From Pampus argenteus (taxonomy: Eukaryota > Chordata > Actinopteri > Scombriformes > Stromateidae): DNA of 64,000 bases. The stretch is taken from NCBI GenBank assembly GCA_036937835.1, contig CM072880.1, positions 3,128,501 to 3,192,500 on the forward strand, written 5' to 3'. Position 1 is the first letter of the stretch, and every line of letters starts with the position of its first letter. This document shows positions 1-11,290 of the stretch, one piece after another. The position numbers were made by a program, and so were the translations under genes. The notes below the pieces were generated by a model, which worked only from the letters and a program-made list of their open reading frames with translations, was not told the origin of the DNA and did not search any database.

Positions 1-570
1 TCATGTAATTATTTCTGTATTTCTCCTCTTATGCACTAATATATTTCACTCGTAACAAAGCTATTTCACATAAAAAGAAGCAGAATCAACACAGGCATCT
101 AGCTTATGGAAAGAAAAATAACATTAAAATAAATGCGCTTTTAAAAAATAAATAAATAAATCACATTCACCAGCACATCCTGCCCCGTCAGCCGACCACC
201 GTGATTTATGACGGATAGTTTCTCATTTCATGCCACTGTGCGAGAGCTACGCTTATCAAGCCGCACGTCTCTCCCTGGACTGGAACTACTGTGGAGGGCT
301 CCAGTCTCTAAATCCTTTCCTCCTTCATAAAAATGAAGGTAGTCCAGAAGCAGCTGCCACAGCAAGGTTGCAGAAGGAGACGTCGGGTCAAAGTATTTCC
401 AAAAAGCTGTGTCACTGCCAGCACACTTTAAGGTGCCGGGCTGCCAGAAAGCAATTAATGTGGCCCGAGGGAGGCGGTCAATCATCCTGCCGTGCTTTAA
501 GTTACATGAATTAAACAAGAGGATCGATATCTTTGATGTTAGGTAGCATAAAAAAAATATATGCTAAAAA
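1..570. other. Non-coding; candidate conserved block at 215-520
   Basis: No gene is recognised. The first 200 bases are AT-rich with no structure. From about 215 to 520 the sequence is more complex and GC-richer, with no simple repeats, and frames of 94-96 codons are open on both strands. Being open on both strands at once suggests constrained or merely stop-poor DNA rather than a gene. It could be a conserved non-coding element, but I cannot measure conservation here. Confidence 0.25.
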
Positions 571-660
571 GTTAAAGGGCTGTTTCACCCAAATTAAAAC
601 ATAACATACTGTATTCTTTCTCCTGAGCGTATAGTTAAGAAAATAATCTTTTCCTACAGT
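571..660 (+). mobile_element. Possible relic of a non-autonomous fish DNA element
   Basis: The segment opens with TTAAAGGG...TTCACCCAAATT, which resembles the terminal sequence of an abundant non-autonomous DNA element in percomorph fish (TTAAAGGGTCAGTTCACCC). Only one end is visible, and similarity fades after about 70 bases. A second, closer match to the same terminus lies at 9647. The family assignment is from memory. Confidence 0.35.
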
Positions 661-2519
661 CAGACATCTATCATATACAGTATATGGAACCACTTGTTCC
701 CACTTTTTTGAAACCATGTGCTGTTTACCACTGCACAGAATGACGAACGGTTTCTACTTATTAAGGGTAGAAGATAGTTTTGAGATATCCTGTCTCAATG
801 TCATCGTTGGACCTTAACACAGCGGAGGGAAATGGAAATCCGTTTGTTTTGCATGTGGCATTGAACATTTTAATTCATTTCAACAAATAAATAAAGACTT
901 CAATCAATGGAGGTCATAAGGTGTCGCTTCTCTGATCACATGCATACACTGGTGACATTTGGCAATTAACTCCGCCTGGTAAACTTGAAAGATACATCTA
1001 TATGCGTGGTAAAAAGTTTGACCTTGTCAGAAGCGAAGAAACTCCTGCTATTGAAGCTATGATGGGATGTAGGTGTATCACAGCGGGAGAAAAGCTTCAG
1101 AAAAGAAGGAGCCAGAGAGCAAGAACTCATGAATTTATACTGTGGTGTCATATTTCTCCGTTGCAGTCCATTTGTCATTGAGAACACTGTCATAAACCTC
1201 CACCTTCAATCCCGAGCTTCACAGAGGGAGGATCAATCTGGCCATTACCCAAGATATTTGGGTCTGTTGGACCTCTGCTTTATGACGAGAGAACCCAATT
1301 TGTAAGTACAGTCGGTTTACACGCCCTTACATCTGTCCCCAAGTATCGCCAAGATGTTGCAGCGGCAATTTAAAATATGGTGGAATATAAGTCTGATTGA
1401 TTAAAGGGCTTCTTGCATCCTCAATAAAGGACCGGGCTAAGTTTCAGCTTTAGATTAAAAGCTTTTTGCTTGTGTGTGTGTGTGTGTGTGTGTTTGTGGC
1501 TGCCAGCTAGAGGCTTGTTTTGAATGACAGGAGGAGATTGAAGGTGCTGGAGCCTGACGCTGTTGGACTAAAAATTAAATGGCCAAATTAATAGGTGCTG
1601 TCACTTGCTGCTGTGAAACCACCTACCCGCCTCAACGGCAATCTGACGACAGCACCTGTTTTTTGATCGACACCTCCATCTGCCCAATGCCACGGCGTCA
1701 ATCTCTCATGACGAATCAAATCGAAGCATTATGAAACGGAGAAACAAATCTCCAGAAATGACAAATAGCAAGAGGGAGGGAAAAAGTTTTGACAAATCAT
1801 ATTTTGCTCATACTGCAGTTTTTATGATGTGTCCGTATCAGCTGTGGAACTCACCAGCAAAGTGACATGAAGCATGGCAAATTGAGTCCAAATCCTATTT
1901 GAAACAGGTGAGATAAAGTCCCCTAAAAATGTAGAGGGACAGATTGAGCAGGGAGGAGGGCTGAAGGGGAGAAATAGAAAAGAGCCAGGAGTTGTGAGCG
2001 GGCGTGAGCCGCAACGGTGGGTGAAACATCGAGCATATATAACGTGTAAGAGGCACAAAGGTAATTTGCAGATGCAAGACTGGGAAGAAAAAAATGCATT
2101 TCAGTTATCTCATGCTTCTCTGCTGACTTGGATCCTATTTCCTATACAGGGCCAACAGAATAATTTAACATATGGTGGAGATGGTGGTCCAAGTAGAAAA
2201 AGTCTGTTTGCTGCGGGTTAGTTTGTCATTCTGGCGCCTCAGAAATAACCCAACAAATCTAGAAGCAGGGACTGAAAAAAAGCAGAGTTAAAAAGGACCA
2301 GCGACTGTTAAAGGTTGATAATAAATGAGTCAGTCACACTGTGATTCTACACAATATGTGTAATTGACCAAAGAGAAGTATATATATGTTTTTACACTTA
2401 ACACTCAGCTCCTCATTTTCTTTATCTCAAATGTATTGTACATGGTTTGACTTATATTAATATGTATCAGCTGGTTCCAGTTCCTTCTTTGGCACATTTT
2501 TCAACCCGTGCTACGATCT
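661..2519. other. Non-coding; complex block at 1500-1770
   Basis: No gene is recognised. The block at about 1500-1770 lacks low-complexity sequence and holds AT-rich homeodomain-type cores (AAATTAAATGG, AAATTAATAG) and an E-box (CACCTG) near 1655. It therefore looks like a candidate regulatory element. A small open frame at 966-1193 on the minus strand has no recognisable content. Confidence 0.25.
1471..1492. repeat. (TG)11 microsatellite
   Basis: Uninterrupted dinucleotide repeat followed by TTTGTGG. Confidence 0.95.
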
Positions 2520-2830
2520 CGAGGGATGGAAATGAGACTGAACAACTACTGGATGGACTGCTGGATGACATTCATTGAAGAGGACGACTTGTACTGACTT
2601 TAGTATTATTATAGTATCGTATATTATAGTCTGATCTTCGTCAGCAGGTCAAGATTTAACTCTGATGAGTCCTTCACTTCTTATTTGGTGCCATCATTGG
2701 ATAAAAATGTATGACTGAATACTAAAATGGTAAAGATGATAAATATTACACCTGCTAAACATCAACATTGGCATTGTGAGGATATTAGCATGCTGAAATC
2801 TGACGTACAACCCCACAGAGTTTTTACACT
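2520..2830 (+). mobile_element. Degenerate interspersed repeat, percomorph family, copy A
   Basis: The text reads like a decayed copy of a widespread percomorph repeat. It contains AACAACTACTGGATGGACTG, then GCAGGTCAAGATTTAACT, then CACCTGCTAAACATCAACAT, then GATATTAGCATGCTGA, in the order expected for the family. The same family recurs at 9765 (same orientation) and 58358 (opposite orientation). No coding capacity remains. I recognise the repeat by its motifs but cannot give its class name; the strand is relative. Confidence 0.65.
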
Positions 2831-5800
2831 CGAATGTTCAGGCTACACAGTGACTCTTTGACCCACTGGCACACTGGCAGGCTGCTGTTTGTTTAGGAGC
2901 TAATAGACACTTTATAAGAAGAGTTATCGGGATCAGGTCAGACGCATTAAAATAAAACAAGAAGAATCCAGGCGTCTGGCCGTCTTGTTTATTACTGAAT
3001 CATTTGTCTTGTTGTTTATTTGTAACTCCTAGATGTCCTCAAATTAAAACTGGGAGAGATTTACAGAAGGCAAAGTCGGAGTGGGGGGGGATAACAGATA
3101 GGACAGGAAATTAATAAATGGCTAGAAATAAAGGAAATAATTCAAATAGAAAGAGGGGAAGGGCTCATCTGGGCCGCTGGCATTTAAACGTTGGTACCAC
3201 GCGGAAACTTTGAATCCACAACTGTGCAAAAGCTTTGTTATGACTATAACAACATGCTGTCATTATCTAACAGCTTTTTAATTTGTTTTACTAGAGGTTT
3301 TCTGTCACAATTTTGACTCGAGGCCAAATGAACTGACCAGAACACATTAGCCGAAGCTTCAATTAGCACAAAAAAACACAAATCAATACATTCAATCCAA
3401 CATTAGTCACCTATTTTTGGTTTGGTATTTTAGCATCAGGTTTTGTGAATGACTAAAAAAAAAAAGGAAAACTGTGGATTTAAAGTAATTATTGATTTAT
3501 TTGAGGAAAAGTAGGACTTAAATGCCATAGGGGAGCTGCGCCGGAGACAAATGTCCACAGAGAAAATCACTTATTCATATTTTAGCCTCTGCTGTGTGTT
3601 GCAGTCAATCATCTGTCATTTCAAAAAGAATCAATATTGAATCTAGCCTTTTTTTTCTATAATATAACCCTCATTTCTACAGAACTAATCTGCCACATGG
3701 CACACATATATTTCTTCATGCTGATGTGAAACCTGAGTAGCATTTGTACCATAAAACAATTCCAGTGTTTTTCCAATAACACTTACTTCAAAATGGCCTT
3801 ATAAAATACATTCCTATAGTCTGCTACACACGCATTGTTTCTACTTGCTAAGTAAAGCATTACTAGTTTTCAAAGTGAGGAATTTCCATCAGGTATAATA
3901 GTTCATAAGGTGTAAAACCATTTTAATGTAACTGTGATTGGAATTAGACACATTAGCTGGGAAATGAGACATCTTAACATAGAGTAGTAATGTGTGCTGA
4001 CGGCCTGGGGAGGTATATGAGGGGAACTGGGGGAGTTTTATATTAAATCTGCCGCATCAAAAAACCTCAGACAGGCCTGGCTGCAGCCAGTGGGTTGGAA
4101 ACCATGTGATCTGCAAGTATCAAAGACCTGACCCAAGGCTCCGGGACACGAGGGAGGAGAGCACTACATCACTGGATCCACTACATCGTGGTTAAAGTGC
4201 ATTGGTGGTGACTAGTTGATGAAACAGTATGTATGGATACCGAGGGAGTAAAGCTGAGAGACAGAGAGAAGCTGTGACGGTTGAGACCTGTCAAGATATA
4301 AAGCAGCTTGAAGGTCGCAGGAAAGATTTCAAATAGCTTCTCCTTTTATTTTCAAATTAATAAAATACAGACTGTGTATAAAATGTACTAACCTGCCTGT
4401 TATTGATATATAAGATTAGCATTAAGATAGTCGAGCCAAGCAAGAGATGGCTTAAATTATGAAAACAAAGGGAAACAAAGGTGAGAGAAAGACAGGAGGT
4501 CATATAGATCCTATTTTTAAAGAGCTGATATTTCAATTTTAAGGTTTTGCATTCATCTGATGGACAAACTGAACAAAATCATTTACTTATTAACACGTTT
4601 TTAATGCAAAAAGTTCAATTATCTTCTTTTCATGATGCAGCGACTCGCCGTAACGATCCTGTTTACTTAATATGCTGATTATAGAGATTTTACTGGAAAA
4701 ATCAACAAACAGGAACACTGTTGTTGTTAAATGTGATGAGGTGTGATGTTTACAGCAAAGTCACGCCTCGTCTTCACCAGATAGTGAAGTCTAACTTGGT
4801 TTAAAAAGGTATAAATAAAATATGAAATGCATCAATTACTTGAATCATCAGGCAGTCAGGACAACATTGATATATGTTCCTAAATCATTTTCATCAAACC
4901 ACAATCTGTTGTTGGTTGCAGCCTGCAGTGATTTTACAATGACAAAAGCAACCTTCTTCTGTGACTCATCTAGGAAAGCAGCTATTAGTGTTTGGGCTGA
5001 TATGAACATGGAAATCATCTGAGTGTTCATACAGCAACTTCACTATGATCTCATATGTGTTCAGTCTCACTGCATTGATGCCTTAATTGCATTGGAGTCA
5101 TATTTTAATAGACATTTAATTTGTAAAGGGGATCAAACTGTTGAATTTCTTGTACTTTATGAACTTGTCATTATAATCATAACATTCTCTGTTATCTGAA
5201 ACTCATGCAAGTGCAAAAACAAGCCACGGCAGCCAAGGCCACTTGACAAGTGAGTTGCAGCGCTGTGCTACATATCACCTCCAAACAAGCAAATGAAAGC
5301 ACTAAAACAAAAAAAAACAGTCACTTTTGGCCCGAGCCACCTTCTAGCAGAACCGCTGATGTGACAAAACTTTGATGGACTTCCAAGGGTTCAAATGAGG
5401 GGGGTCGAATGAGCAAACAAAGAAGATAAAAATGACCTGCGGAGGGAGGCTGAATTAACGAGACAGGTGGAGAGTTTGATTTAACTCGGACCTTAACCCC
5501 GGAGCCTTGAGAGGCGGCGAGTGAGTTATGAAGCACCCCGGGGGCAGCGCTAGCTCGTCAACAAAGCAGCTCCTCTGTCATTTCCCAGGACAAGACAACA
5601 CTCGCAGTCCGGCTGGCGACTCACGCCAGCTGACAGGATGATCCAGATGCACATGTTTGCACATCCAATTTGCACAGAATACTTGCAAATGTCTATCGTA
5701 AGTAACTGACGAAATAATTAAGCAAAATACGATGACAGAAAAAAGGAGGAATGGTCAGTTTAGAGTACATTAGTATCATGCAAACCACATGGGCACTAAT

Positions 5801-6514
5801 TAAGAGGAGACATGGCTGACAGACACTAAGCTGCACTCACAGCAAAAGATCCAGCTCAACAGTTCTTCAGTATGCAAACTAGAATATGAGCACAGCTTCA
5901 TCCTTACCATTTTGGAGGTGGTGGTATCGATCTGATGGGTGGCGATTAGCATTGACATGGCTGAAGTGACAGAAAAAAGCTCTTCTTCTCTGCTTTTCCT
6001 TAATATATATGAAAAGTCCTCTGGACAAGTGCAGAATGAGTGGAAGGCTTCACCTAAAGTGGGAGGACTAGCGGTGTGTCCCCCACCCTCACCCCACCCC
6101 CCCGGTTATCTGACTTAGTACACTCCGAGCCCACTTCTACGTTAGCCAATCAATCACATAGCGACACGGATTCGGTCTGATGCACGGTGATCCATTCGCC
6201 AGGATGGGTTCTTTGGAAATGTGTGCTCCCCCGGGTTCACTCGCTCTGGCTGTCTCACCCCCCCACCCCCACCCCGTACTCCTCTCCTCTTTTTCCTCCC
6301 CGCCGCTCTGCCTATCCCTCTTTGACTTCTTAAAGCCTCTCGATCTTTCTCATTGACTCGGCTCCCTTTTAGGGTTTATCAGTCTTTGTCTTCTCCAAGA
6401 CAAGTCGTCTTCTCCTGACTCTCACTTGTAGCAGCTGCAGACGGTCTGTGTTTGGCTACTCTCATCCCTACCTTTCTCCCTCCTCGCTGAGCTCTTCTGG
6501 GAGGCTGGGAGGTT
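2831..6514. other. Non-coding stretch without recognisable genes
   Basis: Mostly AT-rich unique-looking DNA. Short poly-A runs occur near 3455 and 5310. From about 6060 to 6510 the plus strand becomes strongly pyrimidine-rich, with runs of C near 6100 and 6260. Small open frames at 4822-5030 occur on both strands and have no recognisable domain. Confidence 0.5.
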
Positions 6515-6547
6515 TTTCTTTTTCTTTTTTTTTTTTCTTTTCTTTCT
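6515..6547 (+). repeat. Pyrimidine tract (T-rich with C interruptions)
   Basis: An almost pure T run with a few C residues ends in CTTTCTAG, so it looks like a 3' splice site tract. The downstream sequence on the plus strand has no good open frame, so I do not call an exon. Confidence 0.7.
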
Positions 6548-7145
6548 AGTTGGGTTCAGCACCTGAACTAAATTGGAGGTTTGAATGTAATCTGCTGGGC
6601 TAGCTATAAGAGAGGCATTTGCCAGCAACCACTGCCAAACAGCATTCTTTACATCTCCATCACAGCTTTTGTACGGCAAAGGTGTGTGTGTGTGTGTCCT
6701 TAGAGTTGGCAGGTGGTCAAAGAGACAGAGAGACAGAGGAAAAGAAGGAGAGGGGAAACAGAAAAGGCAGACAGGCAACAAAAAATACCTGAGCTGCTAA
6801 AAATAAACAGCACAAATGCACCGTCGACTGTAAAAGTGGCTGCAGTGTATGTTATTGAACATGTCTACCGTGTGACGGCTTTCTGTAGGTCTCTAGTTGA
6901 ATGAGGTCTCTGTTGCTGTCCACCAATCTGCAGATCAATTTAATCAGTCCTGTGATGGGCTGTAATAAAGTGGCGGTAATAAATACGCGCCGACGAATTG
7001 CACCTCGTAAATCACCCCTCCACCTCTCTGCAAGACCGGTCCCGGGCACAGCACAATCTAAATTTATGTAGTGTTTACAGCTACAGCGTGACGAGCCAAA
7101 GTGCCAAAGTGGAACAGCCCGGGTTGTACACTGGGCCAACACCAG
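6548..7145. other. Candidate conserved non-coding block
   Basis: Two complex subsegments flank a (GT)8 repeat. The first (6548-6670) has an E-box (CACCTG) and NFI-like half sites (TTTGCCAGC, TGCCAAAC). The second (6840-7140) has two copies of GTAATAAA at 6962 and 6976, 14 bases apart, which fits CDX/HOX-type sites. Minus-strand frames are open across both parts, but no protein family is recognisable. I infer regulatory DNA; conservation is untested. Confidence 0.3.
6682..6697. repeat. (GT)8 microsatellite
   Basis: Uninterrupted GT repeat within an otherwise complex block. Confidence 0.9.
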
Positions 7146-9646
7146 CCAGACCAGCAGCTAGTAAATAAGAAGCAGTGAGAGATTGAAAAAGATTGAATGG
7201 TTTAACTTAGGCCAGAACAAACTTTTTGCGATAAGAAGTTTTCTGTCAAGTTTAATTTCCTTGTTCAATATTGGTTCAACCATGCAAACTTTCCAGGGCA
7301 ACTTTATTTAGTCAAGAAAGGTGGAGGTGGTGGTGGAGGTGATGACCACTGAGAGGTTGACACCATGTTTATGTAGCCAGAAAAAAAAAACACAATTCAG
7401 CTTTATCCAGGAAGTGAAATATATTATATTGGTAAGTAAATATATACTGATACTTGAATGAATCTGATGTGAGGCTCTTTATGTCAATTTTTAGTAATTT
7501 TCTGAAGCAGATAATCACATTCACTTCATGCAAAGGTGAATATTCACTGTCAGGACGACAAAGACACACAAAACAAAGAGCCAGTGTGTTTGTCCTAAAG
7601 GCCGGTCCAATTTCAAGGCATGTCATAATGGAAAAAAGTAAAGAAATACAACATGACACTAACCGAGCGTTCATGGTAAATTTAGCCGAGTTTAAGCCAC
7701 TGTTGAAGACACTTGTTTTACATTAAAAGTTTGCCTGTAAATTGAAGAAATGATGCAGGTTGTTAATGCAAAAGTATAAATCTGGCAAGAAAAGTGTAGA
7801 AAATATGACCAAATACACAGAAAACTGAACATTTGAAATTAAAAAGCTTCCAATAAAATATTCAATCTGCACTCAGTTAAAGCAAATAGAGGCCCCCGGG
7901 CACTACTGAAGAGTTTATGTTCAGGTAGAAAACCTATAAGAACAGCAATATCTGAGACATTTCATAAAATCATGTGTAAAAACTCAGCAGGTCCATCTGG
8001 TCCATACAGAGATCCGGCTCAGGTGCTGGCGGAGCAGTTTTCACCTTCCTGACACAGAAAAAGAAAGCCAACTTTGATTCAAACTGCTCCACCATTCACA
8101 GACCATGTGATCAGCTGCATTTCAATCATGAAAAACTAAAGCAACAATATTAATTTGCTGGATTGATTTTTTTTTCTAGTTGTGCAACGTGTTTGTGTAT
8201 CGAATTATGTTGAGGAATAAACAAAAGATGTAATTAAACGTGTCAAATGTGCATCGAATGGCGTCCGAAGCGTTTCAGCCTGTTGATGAGATGATTTAAG
8301 ATGATTAGTTAAGTAATACATGATATTTACGACAGAAATAGATGAAAATATATGATCCAGTATCAAACACAAGCCTGATATTGTGTCTGGGCTGTTAACT
8401 AATAAATGGATAAGGACACGGTTCTCCACCTCAACCCTTTACAGACATTTATTCCACTGACTTTTCAATTCCAGCAGATCACAGGAGAGGAGCGAAGAGA
8501 CAAAATGAAAAAAAAAAAAAAGTCCCCGAGGTCCAAAGAAGCACTGAAGGCAATTCCAACATATTGTCTACTAGGATGAGGTTGGATGGAGCCGAGGTGA
8601 GACTCATCTCCTGAGTAAAGGAAAGAAACAGGCCTGAAATAAACATAAGTAAAAATAAATAAATAAATCATACTCAAGAATCATAATGGTGAGGAAAAAA
8701 AGGCCTCTGTGATTACTTTTAATAGGTCAAACTGGGCCAATTTAATCCAAGCGTCATTTGGTGAAAAACAGGAAGCGAAACATATCGCTCGATGAAAAAT
8801 GACTATGATGTCCCACAAATCCATTTCAAAATGGCTTTCCATTTTTTTGATTAGCAAGCGGTTCAGCATTTTGCTAATTTAATCTGGCCTCTGAATTGAA
8901 TTTGTATTACAGCCATAGTTAATAACTTGACATTCAGCATATGACTCTGTGCTATTTAGATAAGTGATGGGCCTTCTTTGAACACCCACATGCCTCTATG
9001 CCAAATTGCCCCATTGCTCATAATAAAACCTGCAGCTGAAAGACTCGCTGCTGTTATATTTTATTGGAATTATTATTAATAGGACTATCAAGAATATAGA
9101 ATATAATGCTGGGTGTATATGTAGAGATACCACGGAGCATTTTTTTTTTTTGGGTAGATGCAGGAAGTCAGAAATGGCAACCATGCACAGACTTGTGAAT
9201 AAAAGATGAAAGTTTTGACTTGGCTCCAAGTTTCTTTTCTCTTGTGGCTCATCTCAATTACTATGGAGGCGGTTTAGAGGAGAATAGAGTCAGTAAGTAC
9301 ACTCTGAAGAGGAGACAAAGTGACTGACACTTCAGAAAGAGACAAAGATCCCCAAACACAATGTACCATCACAATGTGGAGAGGCTCAACCTACACTTCC
9401 CTCTGTGCTCAATGTGCAGCTACCGATAGCCTCGCAGCAGATAAAGCTTCGTATACTCTCATGTTCAAACGGAGGCGACTAAAGACTTTGAAAGGAAGTT
9501 GTTGTAAGACACAATTCGCCGCTGTTTCCATCCATAAAAACATGGTAGATTAATGAAAATTTATTTTACCAATAATGTTGCTGAATGTAATGTGGGATGT
9601 TGCACAAACAGCTCAGATAAACCTGTACCTTTTTCCTACCAGTCCA
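7146..9646. other. Non-coding; candidate conserved block at 8690-8990
   Basis: No gene is seen. The block at about 8690-8990 is free of simple repeats and rich in homeodomain-like cores, including TTTAATCC, GATTAGCAAG and TTTAATCTGG. That composition is common in vertebrate enhancers. A poly-A tract lies at about 8508-8521 and a poly-T tract near 9141. Confidence 0.3.
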
Positions 9647-9720
9647 TTTAAAGGGTCAGTTCACCCATTTTCTCACCCATTAATTTGTCCAGATTTCTTT
9701 AGATTGTTACCCCTTGACTC
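9647..9720 (+). mobile_element. Terminus of a non-autonomous fish DNA element
   Basis: TTTAAAGGGTCAGTTCACCC at 9647-9666 matches the terminal motif I recall for an abundant percomorph MITE-like element. The next 50 bases (GTCCAGATTTCTTTAGATTG) resemble its inner sequence. No second terminus is visible, so this is a truncated copy sitting just before a relic of another repeat. Confidence 0.5.
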
Positions 9721-9764
9721 CTTAACAAACTTAATTGCATTAATTAACTAGATTGATTTGGTTT

Positions 9765-9895
9765 GGATGTAATATGTTTGGTGCTAATTAGGAATTGTTA
9801 TCATGTGAACACACTATACTAAGATGATACATGTGTTAACATTGTACCTGCTACATATCAGCAGCCCCGCAGAGCTGCTAACACATACCTGGAGG
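9765..9895 (+). mobile_element. Degenerate interspersed repeat, percomorph family, copy B
   Basis: The segment contains TTTGGTGCTAATTAGGAATT, then ACTATACTAAGATGATACAT, then TGTACCTGCTACATATCAGC and CAGAGCTGCTAACAC. This is the order of a repeat also seen at 2520, with an internal deletion. Orientation matches copy A. No reading frame is preserved. Confidence 0.6.
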
Positions 9896-11029
9896 ATATT
9901 GGTTTAAATCGATTTCCACGCTGATTTATGCGGTAGCACAAGGTTGATGGCATTTCTGAATATATGATTCCAGTAATTGAAAATTATAAATAAATGATTC
10001 AACTATACAGTTATACTGTGCAGAATTTACTTACAGTCCAACTTAATGCTGAATGTTTGTATTATTTAGTTTTCTGCCTCCTAATTTCATACCCAGGAGA
10101 AAAAAAACAAAATAAAAATCTAATAACCTGAAGAAGCAACTGTAAGAGCAGAGGGAATGTTTGACATTTTAAACAGGATTATCTTGCATGTTTTATGGAT
10201 GTGGGGTTTGGGCTTTTAATGTCACGATCAATATTCGAAACCTACGTAGAGCCAAAAAGAGTAGAGTAGAGTCGCATATTGAAATAAAGTATTAATTAAC
10301 AAAAAAAAACTGTAGAAAATAATGAGCAAAATGTGGCAGGAATGTGAATTGTGGGTTTTGTAAATAGCATGGGTGTAGCTTCAGGTATATCTCCATTAGA
10401 ATCAGTGTGACTGTACAAGTTAAACTGCAGGAAACTATTTGATTTTATTTCTCAGTAAATCCTTAGTGGAAGATAAATCTCCAGTTAAACAATGAAAAAG
10501 TTTAGCAGTGACGAAATATTCCTTTCACGAGACGTCTGCAGAGTGAGATTAACTTAACTCAATACTGTGTTCCTGAAAAAACAATTCGTCTTGGACAGAA
10601 TAGATTAGGGACAATGGCCCTTTTTGACTAATTGCCTTTTAAGATGATTTCTGCCTGACGGAAAAAAGGGCAAAGTAATTCACTGACATCAACAAACAAC
10701 TCGACCATTCACTCAGCCAAGAGGGTGTTTTAACCAAAACGCTGAGACATTAATCCAAGACACCTCCTCCATTAGCCCCAGCTTGTCAGAAGTGAAATTG
10801 GAGTGAGAAAAAAACCAAAAAAAAACCCACTTCACTAGCATGTAGTTAATTTCATGCCATGCTGAAGAGAGACAGGGATGGGCAGAGAGTAAATGCTTGA
10901 GGTCGAGGACTTTATAGCACTCATAAATACTCATCTATTAGTTTTCGAATTGAATTCCTCCTTCCACCGTGGAGTTTGGTTTGAGTGGGAGGGATGAGTC
11001 CAAGGTCAGAGCTCCTCTTCGGTCTGACC
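9896..11029. other. Non-coding, nothing distinctive
   Basis: AT-rich, with poly-A patches near 10099 and 10300. No recognisable gene, repeat family or RNA. Confidence 0.5.
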
Positions 11030-11290
11030 ATTGATCTGAACGCCAGGCGAAATTCAGCAGCTTATGATTGATGACAACCTCAGCCAATCAAGTGGTACAG
11101 GCAGGAGAGGCCAATATGGTGACAGATGGAGGAGCATGTGTACCGCGTTTAATAATGTAAAGGCTCGTCATACAGGGACTCAAGGTAAATGACGGGAGGA
11201 CCAGGAGGAGGAATGTAATTTCCCACAACAATGTCAGGCACTATCTGCTGAGATGGTTTCCTGCATCTGTGCTGCTTCAAATGGACTGTA
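11030..11290. promoter_or_regulatory. Candidate enhancer with PBX/HOX-MEIS-type site
   Basis: TGATTGAT at 11065-11072 is the classic PBX-HOX site. It overlaps TGACA at 11072-11076, a MEIS/PREP-type core, and a CCAAT box (GCCAATC) follows near 11084. The surrounding 250 bases are complex and repeat-free. This is motif-level evidence only; such sites also occur by chance. Confidence 0.25.

Noticed and set aside
1591..1659. 10-bp inverted repeat AGGTGCTGTC/GACAGCACCT
   Set aside because: A 10-base match within 70 bases is expected several times by chance in 64 kb, and the loop is too large for a hairpin RNA.
8031..8090. 10-bp inverted repeat GGAGCAGTTT/AAACTGCTCC
   Set aside because: Same reason: chance-level length at this spacing.
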